64,000 bases of DNA from positions 12,012,469 to 12,076,468 of the forward strand of contig CP034976.1 of NCBI GenBank assembly GCA_004026145.2, read 5' to 3'. The translations under genes were made by a program, and so were the position numbers. This document shows, piece after piece, positions 1-14,098 of the stretch (its first letter is position 1; each line of letters starts with the position of its first letter). The notes below the pieces were generated by a model, which saw only the letters and a list, made by a program, of their open reading frames with translations, ran no database searches and was not told the DNA's origin. Source of the stretch: Takifugu bimaculatus (taxonomy: Eukaryota > Chordata > Actinopteri > Tetraodontiformes > Tetraodontidae).

Positions 1-9
1 AGGGGGGTG

Positions 10-3000
10 TCACACCTCCACCTGCCCCTGGGTCAGATAGGCTCTGAGCTGCTGGGCTGCATTGAAGATCTTCCTCTGATGCCCCAGCAGGATCACCCCG
101 AGATTCTGGATGTCTCTGAAGGAGAGAGCAAGTGTTGTATACGAATTAGCATGAGACACAAAACCAACAGAAAACAACTATCGGCCCTCAGTTAGGAGGC
201 ATCAAGGCTAACGGCACCACAGCGCCACCAAGTTTAATCAAATATTTAACGATGATTATGGTTATTTAGGAAAACTGGTGAAATTTTTACTGTAATATAC
301 ATCAAATTATCATTTTCACGAAGCATGGACAGCAGCATTGAGAGAGAGAAGAGTTCTAGCAGTTTAGCATGCTAACAAACTACCCAATAAAATAACCACT
401 CTGATGGCATCATCGTGTCACACCACATAAACATCGCAGTTTGGCTTCAGCGTGGTTGAAGCATTTTGGATGTAGACTTCTTTTTATTGCTGATGAATGA
501 ATTTAAGACCCCGTTTGTTCATCGATGAACTAAATGAACAATGAATAATTACATCCACTAAATAGGGTATGGAGATATTTACTTACCATTCCGACGCCCC
601 TACAAAATGTCTGTTATGGCACGTTGGATTGTGCTGATTCAAGTTTATTTTCGTACACATTCTGCCCTAACGTTACAAGTATGCGAAGTCTTTGAATATA
701 GCGATACCTACTCCATTGTGAGCAAGCTGATTCGGTCTAATGTGTCTATATGTGCCCGATCAAACTCCTCCTGGTATCTCTCCATCCGCAGAGCCTTCAG
801 CCAGTCGTGGACTGTTGACACCGCTGATAGGTCTGTGGGCGTGGGGCTGAGCAGCGGCTGAGAGCAGCTTCTGTAAACGTGGTGAAAGATCACAGCGTGA
901 GACCCCTTAAATGTAATAGGCTTCCATCACTGGAGAGGTCTTCCATTCCAGTTTTGTGTCTCTCACCTGCTCGGCTCCGTCTTGAGGGACGCTGGGTGCC
1001 TGATGAGCCGGTCCAGAGAGGACAGGACGGTTTCGAACGTCGGCCTGTCCCCTCGATCGGCCTGCCAGCACTGGAGCATCAGGGAGTGGAGGGCAGGGGG
1101 GCAACTGTGTGGGGCGGGGAGGCGATACTGGTCCGCTACTGCCTTCATCACCTACAGAAGAGTGAGCGAGGAAGACATAAGGTGACTATGTGGTTTGTTG
1201 CGTAAGTGAGTTACATAATAGGTCACCACTGATTGATGAGAAATTATGCAAATTTTAGCTGCCTGACATTTGGTGCAGTTTACACGTCTGTTAAAACTAA
1301 CAAATGGGCTGAGATTGTTTGCTAAACGGCAGAGCCTTTTCTTTAGGTTTTCACTTGTTCTAAATTAAATCATCAGAGAGCAGAAACATGTTCTCTTTTA
1401 AGGAATTCTGCAATTCAGGTTGTATCAACACATTCCTTTCCATGTCTTTCTATTCCTGATGTAAGTACTCACTTCCTGATTGCTCATGTCCCAGTATGGA
1501 CGCTCTCCATATGACATCACTTCCCACATCAGTACCCCGAAGCTCCAGACATCACTAGCTGAGCTGAACTTTCGATGCTGAAAGGCTTCCGGTGCCGTCC
1601 ACCTCACAGGAATCTTGCTGCCCTGAAGAAGGAGTTGGAATCAGGCGGGGAATGAGCTAGAAGTTCATTTCAATGTTTTGAAACGGGCGCAAGCGGAGTT
1701 ATTCCAAAACATACCAGCGAGGCGGTGTAAGTAGGTATGTTGTGGTCGAGGCCTCTCATAAGTCGGGAGAGTCCAAAGTCAGAGACTTTGCAGACCAGGT
1801 TGGAGTTGACCAGCACGTTTCGAGCCGCTAGGTCCCGGTGGACAAAGTTTCTCTCGGCGAGGTACCGCATCCCTGCCCCGATGCCTCTGAGCATCCCAAC
1901 CAGCTGCAGAACGCTGAACTGACCCTCGTTCTCCTAGACGAAGACAATAGGATCATTTAAATGTGAGGTCAGTGATGCGTGACGCCATAAAAGTTAACGG
2001 CTGTTTTGTCGTCTTACCCTGAGAAAAGAGTCCAGCGGCCCATTCTCCATGAATTCAGTGACGATCCTCTCTGGGGGGGTACGGGTAATCACGCCCTCCA
2101 GCTTGAGGACGTTGGGGTGGTCAAACTGTCCCAGGACCCCCGCTTCGCTCAGAAACATCCCCTTCTCTCTGTCGGAAGCCCCCCAGCGAAGGGTCTTTAC
2201 AGCCACTAAGACCTCTCTGCGACCCATCGGACGATAGCGGCCTCGTGAGACCTCCCCGAACTGAGCTGGAGCGGAACAAACCGGTTGTGACCACAGCTTC
2301 CATCCAGGGTAACCAGCGTTCATGGAAAAATAGGGCCTACCTGCTCCGATTACCTCCTCAATCTTCAGGTGCGTGGGATCAATTTCACGGGCAAATTCTT
2401 TGACAGCCTCACTGGGGTCCTCGTACGTGGATGGGTCAACGTAATACTTAACTCCACCTTCATATCAAAGCAAATATGTTACGGATCAAACCATCTATGT
2501 GAAACAAGCCTTTTTGGTTGGACTCTTTAATTGTACCTATATAACGAGTGACACTCACCTCTGTTGCTGATGTACCTCTGGAGTCTGTTGCTGTACGGGC
2601 TCTCCCTCCTCTTACTGCCTCAAAGAAGAGCAAACAAACCATTAACGCGTGCTCCTCGTTGACAGAATAACTCATTTAACTGATGATGCGACATTCTGAA
2701 GCACCTGCGAAACACCACCACGACTATAATCGCTATAACCACCAGGAGAAATGCTGCTCCGCCCATTATTGATCCGACCAACAGAGGGAGTCGATTCTGG
2801 ATCTGGTGCGAGTGTTCCTCTGTGAGGAATAGAAGCACACCACTAGTTTTCAAAAATCTTTCCCCATCTCAGTTTTGTGGCAACCACGGTGATGATCTGT
2901 GAAGGTGTAATACCCAGAGGCAGCGTGGTGAAGTAGACGGTGTTGCTGTAGGGGCCGTAGCCTCGCTCATTACGAGCTCGTATCTGGAAGGCGTATATGG

Positions 3001-3842
3001 ATCCGGCGACGAGGGAGCCGACGGTCACTGTGTTGGTCTCACTGTACACGCTCGCCGCACTGTCCACATCAGAACCCTGAGGGAAGCAGAGAGGCAGTAC
3101 AGCATGAGGAGTCGGCAGAACGACCCCAGATACGCCTCTGGGTGAGACAGATGTACCTTGTCGTAGTACCGAAGCTGGTACTCGAGTATGTCCCCATTCG
3201 GCCTGTCCGGCTGAGGCCAAGAAAGGGTGATGGAGTCTGGGGCTCGGCTCAGCTGGTGCATCATGGGAACGGTACTGGGAACTGTGGGCAAAGAAACACG
3301 GGATGAAATTTTAACTGTCCCGCTATTAATTAGTCAAGTTGTGATGCAGGAATAATGGCCACAAGGGGGCAGTGTTAAAGAATGCAGGGTCATGATGGTG
3401 GAATCAGGTTATATGGTTGGCCATGAAGGATCTAGTTACAGCAACTCATTATCAAAGCTTCCTGGATCTGTTGGGAACCATCGCGCATTCCTGTCATTAA
3501 ATCAACAACCTAAGGGCGGATTCAGGAATGTGTTAGTTTATTTACTTTTGTGAAGAGTGTTTTTAATTAAATTAATCCGGGAAAACCTTCAAACGGCGTC
3601 TTTTGTCTGCACAGAGCTTCACTCTAGCCTTGACGTGTCTACTTTATTTTCTGGTTCTGTCTGTCTTTTTGTCTTCCCAGTTCTCATTTGTCCCTTTCCT
3701 CCTGCATGGAGACCATAACAGGATCAGACAGGATATTGTAACCCCGAGCAACTTTCTGTCCAGGGAGCAAGAGGAGGAAAGATGGAGCAGAAATAGAGAA
3801 AGGGGAGAGATTAGGAGAAAAAAACAGCATCCAATCATTGAA

Positions 3843-3894
<52 letters not shown>

Positions 3895-5705
3895 ACAAAC
3901 ATCAGCATCAGAGCGTTTTTCCTCTTTCATCCTATCCTTTTCGTCCTCCTCTCCGTGCTCACCTGACTGGCTCGTGGTGAAATTGATGCTTGTGTATCGA
4001 GCAGGAAAAGGACTCAGAGCCGACACCTCATTCATGGCCTGCACCTGTCAGCGCGAGGAGCACACAGATGTGACATGTGAAGCTTTTCATCTATTAACAT
4101 TAATGACGTCCTACTGTGCCGGACAAACAAAGCCTGAGCCGCTGCTGCACGAGCCAGTCGCCACACAGAGGCAAATAGGAAACAGTTGCGGTTTATGAAT
4201 AAGAAATAATGTTTTACTTTAACTACAAGCTGATTATAAAATTAGCTTCACTCTGGCTACACTTGGCGGTGTCACCGATCCCCGAGGCCGATACCTGTAT
4301 GAGATAAGTGACTCTGGTCAGCAGGTTGTTGAGGGTGACCTTGGTTTGTTTGAGGTTGGTCTGGGAGGGGCTGAAGGTCACACCCTCCCCGCACCAGGAG
4401 CACGATGTCGGATTAGTGATGGTGGCGGAGGGGCAGATTCGACACACCACCCCGTACCAGACCTCGCTACGGCCTCCCATGTCCACAGGGTGGCGCCACC
4501 TTAGCGACACCCCTCCGTCGCCGCTTTCATACTCCCAGCTCGGAGAGACCGGCGCCGACGGGGGAGCTGAGGGAATCAAACAGGAGGCGCTTAACAAAAG
4601 TAATGAAAGTGGAAGATGAGAACATCTGCTGAAGCGGTTAAGATATGAAAGAAGCTGCAATGTGGCAGAAACATTGAACAGTTGGGTGTAATGGAAGGAA
4701 TGTTACGACGTGTGGCAGACAAGAGGAGCAGTTAAATGCTAATTTATTTAATTTAAGAAATGGCCGATAAAAGATATTTTCTGCTCAGTGACTGTATGTC
4801 TCAGTTCCCACAGTCAGAGTCAATAATAAATGACCAAGGAGGCCCCTTGAACGCCTCCCAGAGAACCAGGCGTAAACAAACAAGCTAACAAAGCTCACTT
4901 GTGCAGGCTGAGGAGTTGGCATCACTGGCTGCCCGATAAAAGCCGCTGCGGCATTCACACGCAGTCGATCCTTCCTGGCTGGTTCTGCTGTTGGCCGGGC
5001 AGACCGAGCAGGGAGCAGAGCCTGAGACGGACTTGAAGTAGCCCACCGGACAAGCTGGAGAGAGACGTGAGGAGGGTTGAGTTCAGTGGCCACTCTGGAA
5101 TCACCCCAGGGTTTGAAAACCGCTCTCTGCACTGATCTCTGCAACAGACTTTCACCTTGAGGGAAGCAGTTATATGTTGTTGTTGTTTGTTTTTTTTTAA
5201 AAATGAGTAAGAGTACAATTATATTCACCAGAGAACATTTTTTTAAATCAATATCAACGGCTTATTCCACTTTCAAGGTTTTACGCTATTATATACTGTA
5301 TCACCCTCCGCCTCAGCAAGAAAATGTTACTGAAACAGGAAGCTGACTAAAGGTTACATTTGCAATCTGATAATTCTGATGGAACCTTCAGGCTTGATTA
5401 TATTATAGTTTAAAGTCAACAGTGGGACAACCGAGCAAACTGGGGTAAACCCAGTCCTGCCCCTGCAGCATTTTTGTATTCCGTGTTTGTGTGTATGAGA
5501 TGCAACCTAGATTCAACACCGTGCGTGTGCATTCTGACAGCGTGAAGATTTTGTGCTCGTGTGTGTAAGTGACCCGCCTGATAAACACCTGAGCCACACA
5601 CACACTCCAGGAGGTGGCAGATGAGTGAGGGGGGCGGTGAACCCCGACGCTTTGTTTATATAACCTCATCAAAAGCATGTAGCACATCTCCCTTTTGACA
5701 CGTCC

Positions 5706-5752
<47 letters not shown>

Positions 5753-6570
5753 TGGTGCTGTGAGGGCTTGGTGGTGAAAGGGGCAAAGAATAAACAGATA
5801 AAAGGCTTTCTGTGTTCTCACTTGTCTCGGTGAGCTGGCTCTGCTTTCGAACAGGTGTGAAGAGCCGCAGAAAAAAAAAGGGAGAGGAGAGAGAAGTAAA
5901 AGGATGTCGGGAGAATAAACCCGAGACAAGTGTTGGGGGTGAACATGAAGACGGACACCCCACGACCGTTGTAGGAGGAACAGCAGGATTATACGTATGA
6001 GAATCTGCTGATGGGTGAAAAATGAGGAAGAGGAGCGAGAGGTTCCTCTATTTTTCATGCCCTGGCTGCACATCAGCAGACGTGTTCTCTTACGGCTCTG
6101 ACACGGAACACGAATTTGCTTCAAAAGCCTCTCGTCGCCATTAAGAGCTCAGGCAAATCAGCCCATCCACCTTATCACAGCAGCTAGAGGGGGGCACAGG
6201 GGGCGGGGAAGGGGGGGGGGGGGGGGCAGAGGGCTTCATCCAGCTCTGTTTCCATCTCGCAGCTAATGGGGCAGTTCATGGCCATCATAAGCAGGCACAC
6301 AAATGTGTGTGTTTGTTCTTGTACTTGGCCAATATCGGGCACCAAAATAGCCTTTCTCCTGGCAAAGTGAGGAGCTTTTGGGAGGGGAGGGCATTCTGGG
6401 TGGCCCTCAAAGGACTGTTTGAGTGTTGAGGCATTTTTTTAGGGTTGGGCTGAGGGTTGGATTTAGGTTAGGGTCAGGGTAAGGGATTAGGTTGTGATGG
6501 TTAAGGTTCGGGTGCGGAGTTCGGGATGTATTATGTCTATGGCGGTCTTCACAAAGATAGAAGTATAAGG

Positions 6571-6617
<47 letters not shown>

Positions 6618-7148
6618 CAGCACTGACAGCCGTGTGATTCATATTTGCTCATTAACCAAAAATGGGATAAAGAAGTTACTCAGTTGTCACCAAAACAGTC
6701 AAACCTTCTTTTGTTAATTAAAAAAACCAAGAATCCAAAATGTCTCTTTGTTCACCTCGTTGTTGTTGTCACAGCTGAACTGCTTGACTTTAATTCTGCA
6801 GCAACCCGACGAGGCCTGCAGCGATTGCACGTCCGTGCACGCACACATTATCTTTTGCAGCTGTTTTAAATTTTAAACGCATCACATCAGAGTTATGAAT
6901 AATGGAAGGTTAAAAAAAAGGATTCCGACTTCTCACGTCTGTTTCACAATAGTTAAATCCTGAGAATTTTGAAGGAGATGGACAGAAAAATAGGAAATAA
7001 ATTAAGTAAAATGATATTAAAACAATAGGTTGGTGAGCGGCTCACTGACCCAATTTCTCCTTTTTTTTCTCCTCTCAGTTTCATGCACTCATTCCCTCCT
7101 TTGGCTTCCAGCATAATCTCTCTCTCCTCCTTCTAACACACACGCACA

Positions 7149-7190
<42 letters not shown>

Positions 7191-10100
7191 TACACAGATT
7201 GGACAGTTAATGCCTCTTTAATCTCTCCATCTTTCATTTCCATTAAATTCTGTCGTCTACTGTGATCTGTCATAAGTGATGTTGTAGATTTTCTTACATT
7301 CCAGCTCCACGTGGTCAAAACTGAATTCAGTATATATGGAAACCTTTTATTTTAACTCTTTTTAAAAAGAATCAATAAATATATATCTCTTTGTGTCACA
7401 GTAATCTCAATAATTGTGTCACACAGATGCATATAATGGAGAGGATCTGTTTGTAGAACTGGGATTAATGGATGTTATTTTTATAAAATACATAATACAT
7501 AAAGTACATCATCCTAGGTCATAATTGGGGTCATGATGATAGTGAGAGGACACACAGAAATTACACACACACACTTCAGGGTAATTCATAACAGCCTCAC
7601 ATCACAGTGTGAATCTCTCTGGAATAAGAGTTAATTAAAGTAATTTTTTATGTGGTATATCCACTAACACTGTAAGCAATGACATAAGCCTGCCTGCCAG
7701 GGACCTTAATGTAAGACCACACAACATCAGACAACTGGGACATTAGCAGCTAGTGGAAAGCTAACAGTAGCTAATTGTTAGCAAAAACCTGGGAGGCAAT
7801 GTCTTTTTTTTCAATTAGCAGTAACACCAGAAATAAATAAAGCCTTTTGTTCTTTAGAGAACAGACAGATGATTTCCCAAAGTTTAAAAAGTCAGTGTTT
7901 GTGTGTATTTTTCCCGGTCATTTAGATGAAACCAGTAACCGATGGCGATTTTAACGCACCTGAACTGTCTTTATCTTTTTACAGTTCATTTCAGTCAACT
8001 GTGTTTTCTCCCCAAACTTGCTTTTAATTAGCCAGACAGGCTGGAAAAACAATAGTGTCGATAATATTGACTGGAATTAGCATGAACAATTACATAAGAA
8101 AAAAAAACTGGAGCAGCTCTCTGGTGTCAGGATGCAATGTGCCAAAATGTGACTGTTGATCCTTATTTTTCAAAATGTGCCCGTAGGAAACAATCCCAGC
8201 GTGCTTCGGGATGTCTCGTGGACGCGTTAATGCCACGAGACAGAGCCGCGGTGGCAAATCGGGACAATCTGACCTGCTGAAACATTCATTTAGCACGGAG
8301 CAGTTTGGCTCTGAGCATCCAGTGCTAATCCCTGTCCCAAATCTTTGGCAGGAGGGTTAATTTTCTGGAAGAATCCAATAATGTTGGGATCTTATTTAAT
8401 TTTCAGCCAGTCCAGGTCGAGCATCGCCGACGGTCCAGGCCCTGGACAAGGACGCAGCGATGATGAAGTAAAGGAATATTTCATATTCCATCGCAGGTGT
8501 AATTGCGTCTCACGCTCGGTGGTGTTTTCCGCCTTCCCCCTCCTGTCTGCCTCGTGGGAAAAATATGCGGAAAGACAAACGAACGCGTCGTTTGGCGTGA
8601 GAGTGTCTGCAGACAGCTGCTGTCTGCCTCCGACTTTATTTTCCCCAAAGTGATCCTGTATGAACCAGATGTTCTTGTGATTAAACAGATTTTTTTTCAA
8701 AATGATCTGTAGGGTTCTCCTGACGATCACCCCAAAAAAAAAACCAGGAAAAACAATGCGTTCATTTAATGTGATTTACAGCCGACTGTGAGATTTCACA
8801 CCGTTTTAACCGAAGTGTCATTCAAAGTGTCTTATTAACGCCTCCAAATACAGAAGACGGAGCGCCGCTGTGCAGCGACGGCTCAGCGTTTTCACTGAGA
8901 CACAGTTTCCCCTGACAAAAACCCACTCAACACCACGACAGAGGACCCTGGATCCGCAGAACAGACAGCACTTTGGGCTGTCTGTGGTTAAAACTAATCA
9001 TTTCACACTGAAATATCCACAGGAGACTTGAGGACTTAATTAAAATACACGCGAGAGGGCTCATGGGACACCCCGCTGAAGCGCTGCAGTGAAACAGCTC
9101 AAATCCCAGCACGGCTCTTTACAGACAGCAACATTATAATTCACCCTAAACGGGCGTTAAACAACGTGAAGTGCTCGATTAAAAGAGTTCTGAGTGTCAC
9201 AGGCTATAATTTCCCGTTCTGCTCTTCCTGCAACACCAGAGGCTGTAAAATAGAGCAATATTTAGGTGTTTTGAGGATAATTGGGCGCTGAGCTAATGCT
9301 GAAAACCCTCGCCAACTGCTGTGCCATGCCAGCCATCTGCCTCTTTTATTAACAGACCCGGAGAGAACAAGAGCGTAATGAAGTGATCGGCAGACCACAA
9401 TTATATCGGAGGTGGGCAACAGTGCGCCGCATCAGTCCCGGGCAGACAGCGGAGGCCTTTGCTCCGGCAACAGTATTTCAAGGGGGCAAATTGTCAGTAA
9501 ATATCAATCAAACGCAGGCAAATGCAAGTGGCGGGCAGAGTGCGGCGAACGTACCACAAAAGCTGGTGAACGCGTTTCGCAGCTGACTGGGCAGGATGGG
9601 AGAATTAATTGTGCCGGCTTTCGTTAGATTTGGAGCGCTCCCAAAGCCCGGATGCGGCCCGACTGCAGCCATTCGAATGCCTGCTAGGTTTTTGTTGGTT
9701 TTCCCTTTTTTTTTTTGGCCTTAATCTGTCTTCGGGGCTCGACAGCCACGCCGTGCGTGCGTGCGTGCGTGCACGGGAGCGGCCGCCATCTCTTCGCACC
9801 TGAGAATTCTTGCCTCCTCGGAACTTTGGTCAACTTGCGTCCCTCCTGTCCTTCACTCTCTTCCCGCCTCTCGCCGCTGCCCCTCCCCCCTCCCCCCCAG
9901 CCCCTGCGGTTTCTGTCACTAGTTCACAGGCGAGTGGCCATTACATCGCCATGACCTAAATGTGTCACTTCCCTCTCTCCCTCGCTGTGCTTCTCTCTCT
10001 TCTCCATATACGTCCCTTCCTGTCTCTGTGTGCATCTCCTAAATTCTTCCTTCCTCTTTTTTTTTTTAGGATTATTTCTGAGGGTGTGAAACACTTCTGA

Positions 10101-13100
10101 TCAAGGCTGTTCTGCCCGTTCCCACTTCAGGAGCTGTTCCCTTCTTCTCTCTGAAGACCAGCCTGTAAAAGCCCCCCTAATGATGGCGGCCGCGTTGAGC
10201 TCACGTCCTCATAGATGCGGTGCTGAGGCTGCGCCTCTCGACACGGTCCGACTCATGTTTACTTGTTTGGTCTCTCCATCAAACGCAGCAGTGCATCATA
10301 GCGACAGCAGCTTCTCTCAGTATTGATCCGCGCCAAAAATACCCCAAACGGCACAATGAAGGAGACCAGCTCATCCCTAAAAAGTTGTAAAAGAACATTT
10401 GAGGTTGCACAACTTCAGCCTCGAGCTTCAGCCTCGAGTAGGTCTAGTCCCGGTCATAGAGTTATTTCATCTAAATTATCAGCGCCTAAATATGCAAACG
10501 AGGCTTCAGGAGTCTGAAATCCAGCAGAAAAGCTCAGAAACAGCTACAGAAGTTCAAAGTTTGGGGCTGAGAAATGAATCAGCTCGTGGATGTGAGAGCA
10601 GATGTTGTGGGAGAGATACTGTGCATGTTCAACCTGGGGCACCAACGCTCCAGCAGATGAGGGTAGAGCTGTAATAGAACCCCCTCCCCCATGAAACCAG
10701 TGGACAAGAGTCTATGTAACATTGTAAACCTGGGGAAATGTTTGGTTCTGGTCTGGCTTACCCAGGCAGGCAGATCCGTTCAGATTTGGCTCATGGCCTT
10801 CATCGCACACACATCCCCCGACGGGAACCATCCACTCGCCTTCAGCGTTGCAGTGCATACGAGGGGGGGTCCCTCCCTGCGTTTTACTGTGGGCCACGCA
10901 CGTTCCGCTCACCGGAACCAAGGCCGTCGGCTCCGCCCCCGAGGGGGTCGCCGGGTAGGACGCCAGGTAGAGGCTGGTGGCCGGGCATCGGCGGTAGAAA
11001 ATGGACACGCCCATCAGCGAAACGCACGCGCCGCTGTCAACGACGGCCAGGACGAATCTGAAACAAAAGTCCAGAGGATGATTAAGACATGAGGGTGGAG
11101 GGGGGCGCTTGGTCGGTAGGCAGTCCCAGCAGGACGTGCAGCGATTTTACCCTTTGCGAGTGAGCGGCGCGAAGCTCCGCGTCTTGATGTTGATGCGGCT
11201 GTATCTGTTGGGCTGATACTGATGAGGTGAGCTGGGCTCCACTTTGGAGAAGCTCTTATCGGCCGCGATGGTGTCGATCTTGACCCAGCCCTCCCTCGTC
11301 TCTTTCTCATTAGTGGACGGCTAAAACGAGGACAGGCGGAGTGGAAGGGGAGTGGGACAACGTCAACATATGGAAGGAAAACCACGACATCGTCAAGTCA
11401 AGGATCTACATCAGGATTTGAGGATCCTGGAGGTTCAACCTCGATGGCTCTAAAGGCCCCAGAAAACAACACAATGATCCAATACCTATATAATGTACAT
11501 AATAATTCACAAATATCAAGATCATAATGCTGGTGTAGCATCAACTGAAAACTGCGTTACGGGGCACTTAACCATCGAGACTAAACCTGCTCTTCCTGCA
11601 CACCTGATGAACAGATGGACATCTGGTTAATGAGGACATTGCCACCTCAGAAATGGCCCCACATGACGGGCAAAATGATGATGAATTAATGAGGTTTGGT
11701 GCGATTTCAGGTGTTTTTAGCCCTTTTGTGCAATAGTGGTCGCTACATCGGACAGTTGTGTTAGCATCGTTTTCTTGATGGGTTCGTGGCCATGGCTGCA
11801 TGAACGCCAGCCATGAACATCTGCATGATCTGGCAGCCATCTTGAGTTTGCGATTTTCCTCAAAATCAAGATGGCTGCCAGATCATCAGCTTTGCTCTGT
11901 ACGCAGACACTAACGACTCCATCACATCAACAAGCGTTGCACCTCACCTCGGCCATCCAGGTCCTCTCCAGCTCTCTCTGGCTGTCCGCCTGTTTGTAGA
12001 ACAGGGTAAGTGTTTCCCGGCAGGTGGGTGATGGTGTTCGCAGGCTGGCACAGTCGCGCACGGAGAAACGCAGTGTGACAAACACCCGTGGAGCCGCGTG
12101 GCGATACAGGAACGGCGTGGCCAGCCAGTTGTCCTGCACCCGGGGATTTTGGTTGACATTACAGACCTCGAAGGTTCGTATGAGCTTTCCCCGGTCGTCC
12201 AGGATGCTGACCTCATCCCACTGAGGGAGACAAAGACGAATCATGAGAATGTTGGTATAATAATTCACCCCCCCCCCTCAGAATTACCCAGTAGGAAGCT
12301 ATTGCTAGTCCCATTGAAGGAGCTCATCTCAATGTCACAATCTTGCTAAGTTGATAAGTAAATTAATCGATTTAACCCACTTTAACTCACTGTGGGACCA
12401 GAAGGTCACCTACGTTACCCTTTTTACTATAGCGCAATGATCTAAAATGCAGAGCAGAAAGACTGATTAAGTTCAATTTCCATATTAAAGTATTTAAGCA
12501 GCCAAATGTGTTTAACAGCAGCGAAACGCGATGGCGAACTCCTTAACGTCCATGTTAGAGTTGCACAAGCACACAGACCCAGATTAATATGACATGTGGC
12601 TACATTTTCGCTTGCGCTGTTGGCGTTCGTGTGTGTTCCTTTGTCCCGTGTGGCAGGTGGCGGACACTTGCGTGTCTTCCATGCGGCAGCTGTTGTGTAA
12701 TCACACGGGCAGACTCTATTGTTATTTTACAGAAGGCAAAAAAACCTGGAAGACGCAGAAGCGGAGCAGAGACACGATGCCGATCCAGACTTCTCCTAGT
12801 GGGCCAGCATGTAAATGTGGGCCCAGAGCTTAGTTGCAGCAATTATTGTCGGCCGAACGGCGTCTGAAAGGATGAAAAGGCTCAGTTCTACGACTGTGTA
12901 GCCCTGCGTGACAAGCAGGAACTGCGTATTAGCCCTCATCATCATTATTCTCACCGCAACAATAAGAAGGGGACAAAAGGTCTTGACACCCTCTCAGGGT
13001 GCATTCGACGACCGTTTTTTTTTTTCTTTTAGATATTTGCTTTCATGCTTGTGTCGCTCTTTTTTTTATCCCCACTGTGGAATATGCTAAATGTTAGTGG

Positions 13101-14022
13101 CGTGAGAGATTGTTCTCATATTTGGTGGAATTAGAACCGCCGGAGCGCCAGTGGGCCGAGAGAAAAATGTCAGGGCTGCTGTCAGTCTGTGTGGGAGAGG
13201 AAGGAAAAGGATGCGACGCAGGGTCAGTCGTGGTCAGTCTGAGCGTCGGCGTGTCCAGGAAAAAGCAAAATTATGGAGCTAAAACGGTAAATCGCACTAG
13301 TAAAAGTGTTCCTTTGCTTTTAAAACAAGCTGTTTTCATTTGATTTGTGACCCCGAATTTACAGCCCCACCTCCTCTTTCCCCTCCCTAGTCCACTCCTG
13401 CCACTCTCATTTTCTGCTTCCTTTATAAGCAGAGAAGAGGAAAAAAAATATGGGACAGATTAGGGAGGAGGGTTTGAGCAGTCGGAAAGGGGGGGGAAAA
13501 AAAGTTACGACTCATCTCTGTGATTTAATTTGAACCGAAATGCCAGGGAGCCGGAGAGCAGCCTCTCCAGGGACAGAGGGGAAAGGCCTCGGACGCAGCA
13601 CAAACACGGAGAAGCTGAGACAGGCACGCACAGATATCCCCAGACATATGCACGTGCACGCCCACACACACACAACCCGAATCTGCCGGTGCCTCACAAG
13701 GAAAACAGAGTGAAAATTCGGTTGAAACAAAAAGGAGGGATGTGAAGAGAGGAGCGGAAGAGGAGGAGAAAACGGCCAAATGGTGGCGGCTTTTAACAAA
13801 CGAGGAGGTGATGGAAGATCTCCACGGAAGACCCTCAAACTGGAGAAAAGATGGGCCGTGCAGAGAAAAGCACATCAGTGGTTATCGCGCACGAGCGTGC
13901 ACACACGCAATCTCCTTTTTTCTTTTTCTTTCTTTCTCGCTCTCACAGCTTCGCGCTCCGGGTCAAATAACCATACCTCCATCTCGGGAGCACTTTTCAT
14001 CCACAAACCATGAAGAAAAGAA

Positions 14023-14098
<76 letters not shown>

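Larger units (their letters stand above)
5055..10761 (-). other. ephb6 intron between ephrin-binding and Cys-rich exons (5.7 kb)
   Basis: No coding exon was recognised. It contains (GT)n at 5709-5748 and 6572-6614, (CA)n at 7151-7185, a poly-G run near 6210 and one copy of a dispersed CA-linked repeat (about 6301-6614). The part around 9270-9620 is repeat-poor and mixed in composition, and could be conserved non-coding DNA, but this needs a cross-species alignment. Confidence 0.7.

Noticed and set aside
5403..6124. Overlapping 186- and 151-codon minus-strand frames
   Set aside because: Both contain Thr-His repeats translated from the (GT)n tract and lie in an ephb6 intron.
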